Assembly: GCA_027475525.1 (NCBI GenBank)
Contig: JAMWFC010000049.1
Span: 1,303,297 to 1,367,296 of the forward strand
Direction: 5' to 3'
DNA from: Macrolepiota albuminosa
Lineage: Eukaryota; Basidiomycota; Agaricomycetes; Agaricales; Agaricaceae
DNA: 64,000 nt
In this document: piece by piece, positions 46,800 through 56,283 of the stretch
Position numbering within the stretch: position 1 is the stretch's first letter
How the letters are laid out: every line of letters starts with the position of its first letter
Translations under genes and position numbers: made by a program
Notes under the pieces: model-generated
What the model was told of the DNA's origin: nothing
Database searches by the model: none
The model's input: only the letters and a program-made list of their open reading frames with translations

Positions 46800-46822
46800 C
46801 TCCCCCTGACGTCCTGGGTGCG

Positions 46823-48056
46823 TTAGTTCCTGAGGCCCATAAGTTTTACGATGTATTCGTGGTTGACGCGGGGTAACGACTTTGTAAAGAGGTCGGCGAT
46901 ATTCTCAGTCAATGGTATGGGTATGATGTTGATCTGGCCTTCACGTATGTGCTCTCGAATATAATGATGTCAGATATCTATATGTTTTGCGTGAGCGTGC
47001 CCTTTTGTCGATTCTGCAAGGGCGATCGAGGATCGATTGTCAGTGGATGGAAACTGGAAATGTTTGTGGTAGGTCGATTTCAGCTAGGAAGTTGATCATC
47101 CAAAGAGCCTGTTGAGCGCTGCGAGTAAGGGCTATGTATTCAGCCTCAGTAGTGCTGAGTGACACAGTAGGTTGGCGCTTTGAACTCCACGAGACCGCGC
47201 CTCCAGCCATCATGAACACATACCCTGAAGTCGACCTCCTACTATCTAGGTCTCCTCCATAATCGGCATCTACAAAACCGACCAGCTTGATGTCTTTATC
47301 TGGCTGTCCAGAATAAGTAAGCTTGTAGTCCAACGTCCCCTTCACATACCCAAGCACATGGAGCAAAGCTTTCCAGTGCAAGGGGCCGGGGTTCGATTGG
47401 AAACGAGCGAGTACTCCGACAGCAAATGACAGATCCGAACGTGTAGTGACCTGAGCCCACATAAGCGAACCAAGAGCCTCTCTATATGGTTTGTTTGCCA
47501 TGTACTTGCGATCTTCGTCTGACCTAGGGCACATCTCTTCCGTAAGTCGGATACCTGTTGGTAGTGGCGTGGAGTGCGGGTTACAGTTTGCCATGCCGAA
47601 CCTTTCCAACACCCGTACAAGGTATGCTTTTTGCGATAAAGTGATGTTTCCAGTCGTGGGATTGTGCTCAATGGCTATGCCGAGGATGAATGATGGTGTT
47701 CCTAAGTCTTTGATTTCGTATATGTTCGCAAGCTCTGCTTTTGCCTGGTTGGCTCCATTCTTTGTGGTAGACGTACCGAATACATCATCGTTGAACATGT
47801 TTGTGATGATATGTTCTCCAGCTGTAATCTTTGTTTGGACACACGGGTCAGCTCGCGACGTGTAGTATCCCAAGTCTTTGTATGCCTTGTCCAGGGTCCA
47901 GAACCAATCTCTCCCTCCCTGCATCAATCCATAGAGTGTCTTCAGGAGTACTATCTTCTTCCCCTCCCCTCCTGGCAGACTGGGTGGTACGTCCATATAC
48001 ACCTGAAAATCTGGAACACTGTTCAGGTATGCTGAAACAAAATCAACTTGCCAGAT
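46823..48056 (-). pseudogene. Copia RT and RNase H, fused in frame to a gypsy gag
   Basis: The copia part begins IWQVDFVSAYLNSVPDFQVY, that is, inside the RT palm. It has LLKTLYGLMQGGRDWFW, the intact active site MFNDDVFG near 47790, and RNase H with FVDADYGGDLDSRRSTSGYV and [21 protein letters not shown] frame change near 47040 separates the tail (DNRSSIALAESTKGHAHAKH and ENIADLFTKSLPR), ending in TAA at 46823. Everything upstream of the palm is replaced by gag coding sequence in the same frame. CpG sites are abundant, so the copy is young. Confidence 0.9.
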
Positions 48057-50329
48057 TTCCTGTCGTGCACAATTGTAGTGCAAGACATGATGTCAAAACC
48101 AGGCCTTGGCTGGTCTGTCTAGGAACTCCAGAAGAATGAATACACATTCTTGATCCAGACAATCCCCCCCATACTGGCATGCTGCCAGATGGTTGCACAC
48201 ATCCATCGTCCAGTTTTCCAAGTCACTAAACTTGGACTCCCCTCTATATGGTTGGATGTGTTTCGACTCCGCCTTACACGGTTTGATACCTTTGGGAAGG
48301 CGCAATGCTATGCCTACCGCATCGTCAATTATGCTACTGAGGCGTTGGTGCATATTCTCATTATACACCTTTGTCGCCTCAGTTATCCCAGGTGTTTTAT
48401 TCCTACCCTCTGCTGGAGGTACCACAGAGAATGCTCGTACAGGTCAGTGACCTGTATAGTGCATTTTCCCCACATCATTCCAATGCAGTGGGCTCTCCTG
48501 TCCTCCTACCTCTCCAGTCACCTGTCTTTCAGGAACTCGGCTCAGATCTGCCATGGGCGGATCCCTCCTCCTAGTGTCAGGCTGACGTGTCTGTTGGACA
48601 TATTGCCTTCTCATCTCATCGATGGGCGTTATCCCATCGAATAAAATCCCCTGGTCATCTATCCAGGAGTGTCCCTGGCGTTTCAGGTCTTGGTTCTGCA
48701 TGCACTGATACGCTACCCTCTCCGCAAACTTATCAGCCAACGGCACTTGATTTGTCAGTGGGATATTCTCCACTGATTCCTGTTTTGTGTGAGGATGCCT
48801 TGGCTCCCCCGTTTTGGGTAGGTTGCTATCTACCACAGGTATGGTAGACACCGATTCAGCCGTCGACAGAGGTCTCCTTCGTTGATCTCTGAATACATTT
48901 TGTCTTTGTGCTGCAGCGAACCTTGCAGCGAACTGCTCGTCAGACTCTCCTGCTTGCTGGGGCGCATATATATTGCTCATCGCCTCTTCCAGGTGGTGTA
49001 AGGGCGACCTCTAGAGGCTGTGGCTCAGTCACACAGCTGGCAGAGGGAGATCCAAAGTGTATTAGAATATATACTGACAATATCAAGGTAGCTACTCACC
49101 TGGCAGAGGGAGATCCAAAGAGAACAAGTCTAGGGATTCCCTATGCCAGGTTGGACACTTCTGGGGCCTCTGAAGCGTGGGAAACAACTGTACAGTACAA
49201 CAAACCTTAAAAACTCGAAAATTGCCTACACAAACACTTGTACAAATAAGGGGCAAACTCTGGCAAACTCTGGCTTATATAAGCGGTCTGGAAGCGGTGC
49301 TGAGTGGGCCCACACTTGTCTGAATGGTGGCTAAAGAACCAGAGCATCTCAGGGGCTGAGAGTGGTACTGACAGATAGTGTTAAAAGAATAGAAACAGTA
49401 AAATGAAATAATGTCAGAAGAAATAAGAGAATGAATGGAAGGAGAGTGAAGAGATAAGGAGTGAGAAAAGGAAGAAATGAGGAGTCCCCTGACAGGTGGG
49501 GAGACAACTCTGGCTTTGCCACCGAAGGTATACTCGGAATCAAGTTTGCCCCCTCTGGGGTCGAGGCAGCTGACCCTCGATTAGCCTTGCGGTACATATA
49601 TGCTTGGGCTTCCAGCTCAAGAATCTGGACATACAACGTAATGTATTCAACGGTATTCAATTGAGGTACGTTATCACCTCTAGCCTGTATCAACCGTATG
49701 TGTTTCAGTACATACAGTCCTAGTCGAGCACGCGTAGTATCCTTCGTAATGCTAGGGTATCTTTTCCATAGCATAGCACACTGAACCTGAAGGGTGGACT
49801 CACTCCATCCACTCTCCTCATCATCGGAAGTTTTGTCTTCCCAATGTACTGCCAGTGTTCTTTGCTTGGGAATTGTCGTTTCCTGCGGCACTCCAACTCC
49901 TTGCTGACATTGCGTCAGTGGGGTGGATTCAGTTGGTACTCTCCAACTGCCCGCCTCAGGCCTTGGCATCTTCCCCAGAAAGTACGATGAACGTCTGCGA
50001 CCTTCAGTTGGTCTCTGAGCACTACTCCTGCTCTGGAACTGTTGCCCTGACCTCCCAGTCTGCATGGGAAATTCATGTTCCCTGCCGGATCGCTGATCCA
50101 GGTCTTCCACAGCTGCCCCTGGTCTCGCTGCACCACTTGGCGCAGCTGTTGGCCGCACTTCACTCCATTGCGTCCCTCCTGGCATCCCCTGAGGCTGCCG
50201 GGAAGGCTCGGCCTCAGTATATTCTGACCCGGGATGACCTGGGTCAGTCACTGCAGATTGAGGATATGCCAACAACTGGTCGATGGTCTCACCATTGCGT
50301 GTTGGTTCAGCAGATTGATTGGTCTCCAT
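48057..50329 (-). pseudogene. Gypsy-type gag (element B2), interrupted by a solo LTR, fused to copia RT
   Basis: The ATG at 50329 starts METNQSAEPTRNGETIDQLL, very close to the gag at 1-1179. After the solo LTR (48997-49494) and one copy of its duplication are removed, the frame continues without shift (the remaining distance is a multiple of three). It runs through MSNIYAPQQAGESDEQFAAR, IDDQG and the capsid end LENWTMDVCNHLAACQYGGD and FLDRPAKAWF. Only two stops remain: TGA near 48444 and near 48092, both likely from CGA. The frame then runs directly into copia RT at about 48056. Confidence 0.88.
48997..49494 (-). mobile_element. Solo LTR of family A with GGTGG duplication
   Basis: 498 bases, TGTAAGGG to CTGACA, flanked by GGTGG at 48992-48996 and 49495-49499. 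The homologous gag at 1-1179 is uninterrupted at the same place (near 350), giving a paired empty site. TATA box CTTATATAAGC is kept. Confidence 0.96.
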
Positions 50330-50479
50330 CCAATCAGGCGTTGCTGCGTCTCTATTAATCCGGAAGTGTGCGTCAAGGAAGTTGATGCACTGTTCGATGC
50401 AATCACAGTCTAGGCTATCGGTCTAGACACGTAGTCTTTATCCGTAGTATCAGAATTGAACCCGAAAGGTTTAAAAAAG

Positions 50480-50671
50480 TGAAACAAAGTCAAGTTTTGA
50501 TTAGCCTTACAGTCACACCAACAGAACCAGATCGATAGTCGATTCTAGTACTACGAAGTATGACAGTAAAATTGGCTGCCTTATGTAAGGCAGCCAGCAT
50601 GTATGTAAAGTAATGATAATTAATTAATATAATTGTATATTAATTAGTTAACTATAATACAATATGTTACA
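50480..50671 (-). repeat. 5' LTR of gag element B2
   Basis: 192 bases on the minus strand, TGTAACATATTG to GTTTCA, nearly identical to 1329-1519. No matching second LTR is present, since the element's other end is copia sequence. Confidence 0.72.
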
Positions 50672-50689
50672 GATACTTGTCTTCAACTT

Positions 50690-50835
50690 GAAAAGGTGCA
50701 GACATCCACGCAGACGTACGTCGACGGACTCAAACCTACGCGGGCCCTCCCAGGCCTACGCAGGACACCAGCGGACATCCACAGAGGCCTACGCAGGTCC
50801 ACGGGGTCTGGTTGGACCAAGAAAAAAGGTAACGT
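50690..50835 (+). repeat. CpG-rich copy of the repeat at 26070-26210
   Basis: CCTACGCAGG units and TGGTTGGACCAA end, then the assembly gap. Confidence 0.7.
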
Positions 50836-50935
50836 NNNNNNNNNNNNNNNNNNNNNNNNNNNNNNNNNNNNNNNNNNNNNNNNNNNNNNNNNNNNNNNNN
50901 NNNNNNNNNNNNNNNNNNNNNNNNNNNNNNNNNNN
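50836..50935. other. Assembly gap of 100 N
   Basis: Exactly 100 undetermined bases, the usual placeholder for a gap of unknown size. Frames across it are meaningless. Confidence 0.99.
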
Positions 50936-50979
50936 CTGGACACGTATGGTATGGCACAAAGCGGGCTCCCGTACAACGT

Positions 50980-51351
50980 ATGACACGTACCGTTGTGATG
51001 CCCTACCCTGTCTGGGCCAAGCAAAACGACTTATCAGATCCAGAAGAAGCTTTGAATACCCACTTCCGTGTGAACAATCCGTCCAAGGAGGGCCCCCTTT
51101 TTGCATATAAGAACAAGAAAGGGAAGTCTACTCCTCTCACCAAAAAGAAGTTTTTGGAAGTCTTGACCAAGGCCACGAAAGCTGCCAATCTGGAACCTTT
51201 ACAAGGTCACAGCCTTCACATTGGAGCCACTTTAGAGTACTTGTTGCGAGGGGTACCATTCGAGGCCATGAAGGCCATCGGTCGCTGGACAAGTGATGCG
51301 TTTTACGGTTATTTGTCAAAACATGAGCAAATCCTCGCACCATATTTATAA
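50980..51351 (+). pseudogene. Tyrosine recombinase C-terminal relic
   Basis: The recognisable part starts near 51011 (VWAKQNDLSDPEEAL). It shows FAYKNKKGKSTPLTKKKFLE, then GHSLHIGATLEYLLRGVPFE, then MKAIGRWTSDAFYGYLSKHE, ending LAPYL with a stop at 51351. This is the catalytic half of a YR-type recombinase of the Crypton or DIRS kind common in basidiomycetes. The motif HxxR reads HSLHIG, so the catalytic Arg is His. A CpG transition (CGC to CAC) would explain it. GRW and the Tyr in GYL remain. The N-terminal part is missing, perhaps in the gap. Confidence 0.75.
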
Positions 51352-52071
51352 GCCATTCCATCTTTGCATGAGTCGGTTTTAAGGCTTACACTGGCCTTTC
51401 AAAAGTAGGCCTTACACCAGAGTGAGTCCATTTCTCCGTCGTTACAAAACCTAGGAGCCACACTAGTTTTCTGGGGAATCGCATAGTCATCACGCAATGT
51501 GTCATGGTCTCCTAAAATTCTCTGAAGGAGAATCGCGGCTGACCCATTTTTCTTCCAGCCATGTTCATGTTCATCTTTATCTTGGCAGAACGGCTAACAC
51601 AAGGGTCCGGAGTAACCCGCAACGGGTCTCGCCCAAACCAGCAATTGTTAACTAGTGTCATATTTGTAATAGCTCTAGCGCGTATATACACTTATAATTG
51701 TGCACGAAGAGTGACAAAGTTCAAAGAGAGCCTCTCATGCGACAATACATATTGTTCAGTCGATGTTTGGCAAACAAAACTCAGGTACGTTCTTGAATTC
51801 TTCTGTAATTTGTTTCTACATTCCGTTAGACAGTCTAAATAAAGGGAAGAAGTACCCACTGCTGTATATCAATGGCAAATAAGGTAGTATAGGACAGGCA
51901 AACACTGCTGCAAGTTGCATGTGGTTACCGTGGACAACAGTAGCATTTTGATTCCCTTATCACGTTTGAAATCCAACATGTTATTCGTAACAGTTTTGTG
52001 ACTCGTCCCACAGTTCCGCTGAGACAGGGTACACCATGAGAAGTCTCTGAACCAGCCCGTTGAACAATATT
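51352..52071. other. No gene recognised
   Basis: Unique sequence with better CpG content than its surroundings. Only short ORFs. It may be the 3' flank of the recombinase element. Confidence 0.4.
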
Positions 52072-52378
52072 TGTTATGATAGACTCTTCTCTGTGGCTCT
52101 CAGGTGTGGCACCGGCGTCCCCGGTTACTTCCTAGTTACTTTACCTTGTTTATTTTTCCCCCTTTTTCTTAACCAGTGCAATTGTTCTTAATCATACTGT
52201 ATAGTTTAACCAGCCACCGTCTTCCCTTCTTGCATGGCTCAATCTGTAAATCCCTCAGTTCTTATTCTAAGACTGAGGGTAGGTAAAATTACTTCCATAC
52301 TATTTTTTGATTACTTATTATTGTCCTGTCAAATGGAGTTCTTAAGACTAAGGACATACATACTTACTTTGCACTACA
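52072..52378 (+). mobile_element. Solo copia LTR with ATATT duplication
   Basis: 307 bases, TGTTATGATAGACTC to GCACTACA. The start matches the copia LTR at 21961 read on the minus strand (TGTTGTGATAGACTC). The palindrome CCTCAGTTCTTATTCTAAGACTGAGG near 52254 matches its inner motif. Flanks 52067-52071 and 52379-52383 are both ATATT. Confidence 0.85.
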
Positions 52379-53649
52379 ATATTGGGCATTGAGAGTTGTG
52401 TGACATATATAGCAACCTGTTCAATCTTGTCAAGGAAATTGACTAACAACTTTGGCTAAGTTCCGATATATCTTAACGTCATATGTTATTGTCATAATTC
52501 ATATGTTTCATTTTTATTTGTATCTTTTTCAAATACTTCTTATATGACTTACTCATACTATTCAAAAGTTCTCGATTTTACTCCACATGTCTCACCAATA
52601 TGTTTAGTTATAAACATGCCATTGCCTGGGGGTCAAAATCATCTTCAATTGTTGACCTCAGATATTGTTATATATATTCGTACATGAATACATCTGTCTT
52701 GCGATATGCTGTGACAAATCTGCATGCGTCCAGTGGTCTTATGTTATGAAATGGGCTACAACAACATTTTAGAGTACATCTTTTCACTTTTGTATGTCTG
52801 AAGTGAGTCAAGACGTGAAATGCAATGTGACGTGGTCAGGAAGGAAAGAATCGGAGCATCATCGTTCATAGAAATTTTTTTCAGATATTAGACAAGCAAT
52901 GCATGACTGTGTAGAAGGCAATTGAGGCCCAAGGCTTTGCAAATTGAAAAGACTTTGACAAGAGGGGTGTTTTCATTGATGGCATGATTAATAATGGCTT
53001 TGAATACAAAATTCTTCAACCTTTGGGAGTCATCAAAAGGTGTGCATATGCTACATTCACAACCAGAAGACACAGTATAAAGGCTATATAATGAGCAATG
53101 TATCAAAACATTTTGAGTATCAACAATGTTTAATTGATTGCATAAACCATGAGATGCTACAGTTTGATACAAAATGTTATGAGAAAATGATGACAGAACA
53201 AATGTGTCCAGTGCATTAAATGAAAATAATGTTTTCAATGTTTTTAGAGGAAAATCAGAAATTAAGACCTGAGCAGTCTGGCAATAAACAGCAGAGATAG
53301 TAACAAGGCTAAATCCAGAAGAATTTTGATTTGTGATATTGTAAGAGTGGTGAAAAATATTAAAAAAGAGTGGACCATGGAGGATGTGTGGTGTAGCAGC
53401 ACACCACACAAGTCCAAACCCCTTGAATGGTCTTTTACTGACTAATTGCAGCAAGAGGCTCTGGGTTCAAACCATGTCCCCACACCTAGGCATTTTCATC
53501 TATGGGATGCTCAGTGGTCAGCCACTTTAGGGGAGGTTTAGTAGATATTATGAATGGTCATTGAGTCCCACACTGCCCCATTTGAGGTGTGTGTAAATGC
53601 ATTCCTACCCTGGTAACATGGAGGTCTGATCCCTCTTGTTGCAGGTTTA
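52379..53649. other. Mostly empty, one unrecognised minus-strand ORF
   Basis: An open minus-strand frame of 188 codons (52888-53454) has no motif I recognise and a composition like its surroundings, so coding is doubtful. Near 53463-53476 GGGTTCAAACC resembles a Pol III B box, with a weak A-box-like TGGTGTAGCAGC near 53388-53399, so a SINE relic is possible. Confidence 0.3.
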
Positions 53650-54958
53650 CCCTGCAATTGCAGGCAGAAGGACAACATTCTGCCCAGCATGCTGGGAGAT
53701 GGGGAAATAAGCATCTGCCAATTGCACCACAAGAAGGTGGATGGCAACACCATCCCTGCCATATGAGTGACTGTGGACAATAGTGATGGACATCTCCATC
53801 AGAACCACACTATGAAAAAGAAGCTGCTAGTCAGGCAACACTGACTAGATGGTGGCAGAAAAGTGCCCACCATAGAGGATAGAGAGGACAAAGAGCAAGC
53901 TTGCATAAGCTTTCCAACAAATAGTCCAGTGCTGATGGTGCTAGAAAGCAAGGCTTTAGAGTACAAACGTACTCTGAAGAGGAGGGAGAGCCCCAAGAAA
54001 AAGTGTAAAAAGCAGAGTAAGTCTGAGGACAAGAGGCCTCAGCACATGACAAGCATGGAGTGCCAACCAACATTGTCTTGAGTCAAGGTTGAGGATCTTG
54101 TAGCAAATGACGAACAGGAAATGATGGAGGACAAAACATCCTCCACACAGACCTGGTTGATCTGGGATCAACCTGTACCTCATCCCATGTTTGAATAGAT
54201 ATTCAACCCATGGATGCCTGCTGAGTGGAATGAATTAGTGGCATCTATGTACATGTGGAATGAACCATGCTGGATGCTGAAGGAGGAGTTATATCATCAG
54301 GCTAGTGATGACAAGATATCACCACTGAGTGAGGTGTTTTTTTACAGGCTGTCTGTGAAGTCATGGAGAAGCAAAGAGGTTGCACTTGTGTGATTGCACA
54401 CACTGGACAAGAGTGAGCTGAGGATTACTGCCCTCAGAGAGAAGTATGCTTGTCCAGTAGAATGAGCAAAGTTAACCATGCATCCACGTCAGGATGTGGA
54501 CTGAAAAGGCAAAAGTAAAACCATTGGTTTTACAGAAGAGGATGTCTCAAACCTGCAGCTGCAGTGGCAGCTGGAATTTGCAGATATCTTAAACAGAACC
54601 AAGGAGGAATTACCTCCTTGACATGAAGTCAATCATGAAATCAACCTTATTGATGAAAATAAGGTCCATAAGTACCATCTGCATGTCCAATGGCATTACA
54701 GCAGCAATTCAGAGACAAGACCAATTGGTACTTGAAAGCTCATTGGTTGGAAGCCCAACCAGCATTCCAAGCTGCACTGCTATTGTGCATCCCAAAGAAG
54801 GATGATACTCTGAGAACTGCATTGGATGCTTGCCAACACAATGATAACACAGTAAAGGACATTACATCATTTTCAAATCAGGAAATGATTTGAGAAGATG
54901 TGGCAAGAGCTAAGTTCAGGTCAAAAATTGACCTGACAGATGCATACAGCAATGTCAT
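53650..54958 (+). pseudogene. Chromodomain gypsy element D, 5' pol part
   Basis: A decayed frame starts near 53650 and includes a basic stretch RRESPKKKCKKQSKSEDKR near 53970. It leads to the RT N-terminus: EFADILNRTKEELPP near 54575, HWLEAQPAFQAALLLCIPKK and ARAKFRSKIDLTDAYSNVM ending at 54958. Many stops interrupt it. The Tc1 element begins here, and the RT resumes at 56284 with a piece missing. Confidence 0.7.
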
Positions 54959-56283
54959 GTGACCTTGTTTGTACTAATTTAACATGTTCAACTTCAATCA
55001 ATCATCTTCTTGACACTCTAACACTATTTTGTAACCTGTTTCTGCTGCCAATCACTCTTCTGTTGCTTCTCTCCTCAATGAGGGGTATTCTCAGCATCAA
55101 ATCCAAGCAAAAACTGGCCTGGAAAAGGGCACTGTGGGAAGGATCAGCAAAAAACTGGAGAGCAACAAAGAGAATCATCCTAGAGGTTGTCCTTCCAAGC
55201 TTACAGCACATGACAAACAGTCTATTATTCATCAAATTACTACTGGGAAGCTGGATAATGCTGTTCAAGCTACACAGTTCATTAATTCTGTCATCTCTAG
55301 TTCTGTCAATCCTCAGACAGTCAGACATGCATTGAAGGAGACAGGTTTTTGCTCAGCAACAAAGAAGAAAGTTCCCATGCTCAAGGCTGCTCATCATGCA
55401 ATATAGTACTTGGTTGCTCAGTATCATGAAAACTAGACAGTAGAGGATTGGAAAATGGTTTTGTAGAGTGATGAGACAAAGATTAATTGGATTGGATCAG
55501 ATAAGGAGATATATATGTGAAAAATTCCAGGAGAACCACTATCTGACCACACTACTACACCAACTGTCAAGCATAGAGGAGGAAACAATTTAATGGTATA
55601 GGGCTACATGTGTTGGATTGGAGTAAGGAAGCTCATAGAAGTTCAGAAGAAGATGGATGCTGCACAGTATTGTGAGATTTTGGATGAGGAAGTAGTGGAA
55701 AGCTTTGAGAAGTTGGAAATGAAGGAGGAAGAATGATATTTTTAGCAGGACAACAACCCAAAACACACCTCCAAATAAGCAACAACCTGGTTGTCTGATA
55801 ACAATATCATTGTAATATTCTGGCCTGCCAAATCCTCTGACCTCAATCCCATTGAACACCTCTGGGTTTACATCAAGCACAAACTTTTCCAGTATGAAGT
55901 ACTCTCTAAAGGAGTGCATGAGTTGTGGGAGAGAGTGGTCAAGGAGTAGAATGAAATATCATCAAAGGTATGCCAAAGCCTCATAGAGAGCATGCCTAGA
56001 AGGATCAAAGCAGTTATAAAGGCAAATGGAGGCCATACCAAGTACTAGATATGAAAATTAGAGTAAATTAGAGTGGTTCAAAAAACTGCCTCAATGATTG
56101 AATATTTTGTTTTAATATTAATTAGCAAGTTCTTGTCCAAATCACATGATTTATATGTTATTATGAAGCCAGGATGCAGTTGTATGTCATGTGATTTTCT
56201 ACAATTTTTTGCTTAGGTAATTGTTGCACAGCATGTGAATCTTTCCAAAAAGGCCAAACATTGGAGCAGTTTTTTGAGCCAGT
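54959..56283 (+). mobile_element. Tc1-type element inserted in gypsy D RT, left end missing
   Basis: The right terminal repeat (GCAGTTTTTTGAGCCAGTGT) ends at about 56283 before TA. A direct sub-terminal copy of its tip (GTTCAAAAAACTGCCTCAATG) lies near 56073. No matching left repeat was found near 54959, so the 5' end is deleted, together with part of the RT. Confidence 0.75.
55040..56047 (+). pseudogene. Tc1/mariner transposase (DD34E type)
   Basis: An N-terminal HTH reads SLLNEGYSQHQIQAKTGLEK then GTVGRISKKLESNKENHPRG, and a second HTH ends near HALKETGFCSATKKKVPMLK. The catalytic core follows with SDETKINWIGSD near 55470, QDNNPKHTSK near 55750, and SSDLNPIEHLWVYIKHKL near 55835, giving D, D and E. 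Spacing between the second Asp and Glu is about 34. Stops (for example after AAHHAI, at 55735 and 55778) inactivate it. It ends near 56047 with GGHTKY. Confidence 0.88.

Noticed and set aside
50664..51110. ORF across the N gap
   Set aside because: It includes undetermined bases and cannot be a supported gene.
52888..53454. 188-codon minus-strand ORF as a gene
   Set aside because: No motif, no intron pattern, and composition like the flanks. Kept only as a note in a spacer entry.
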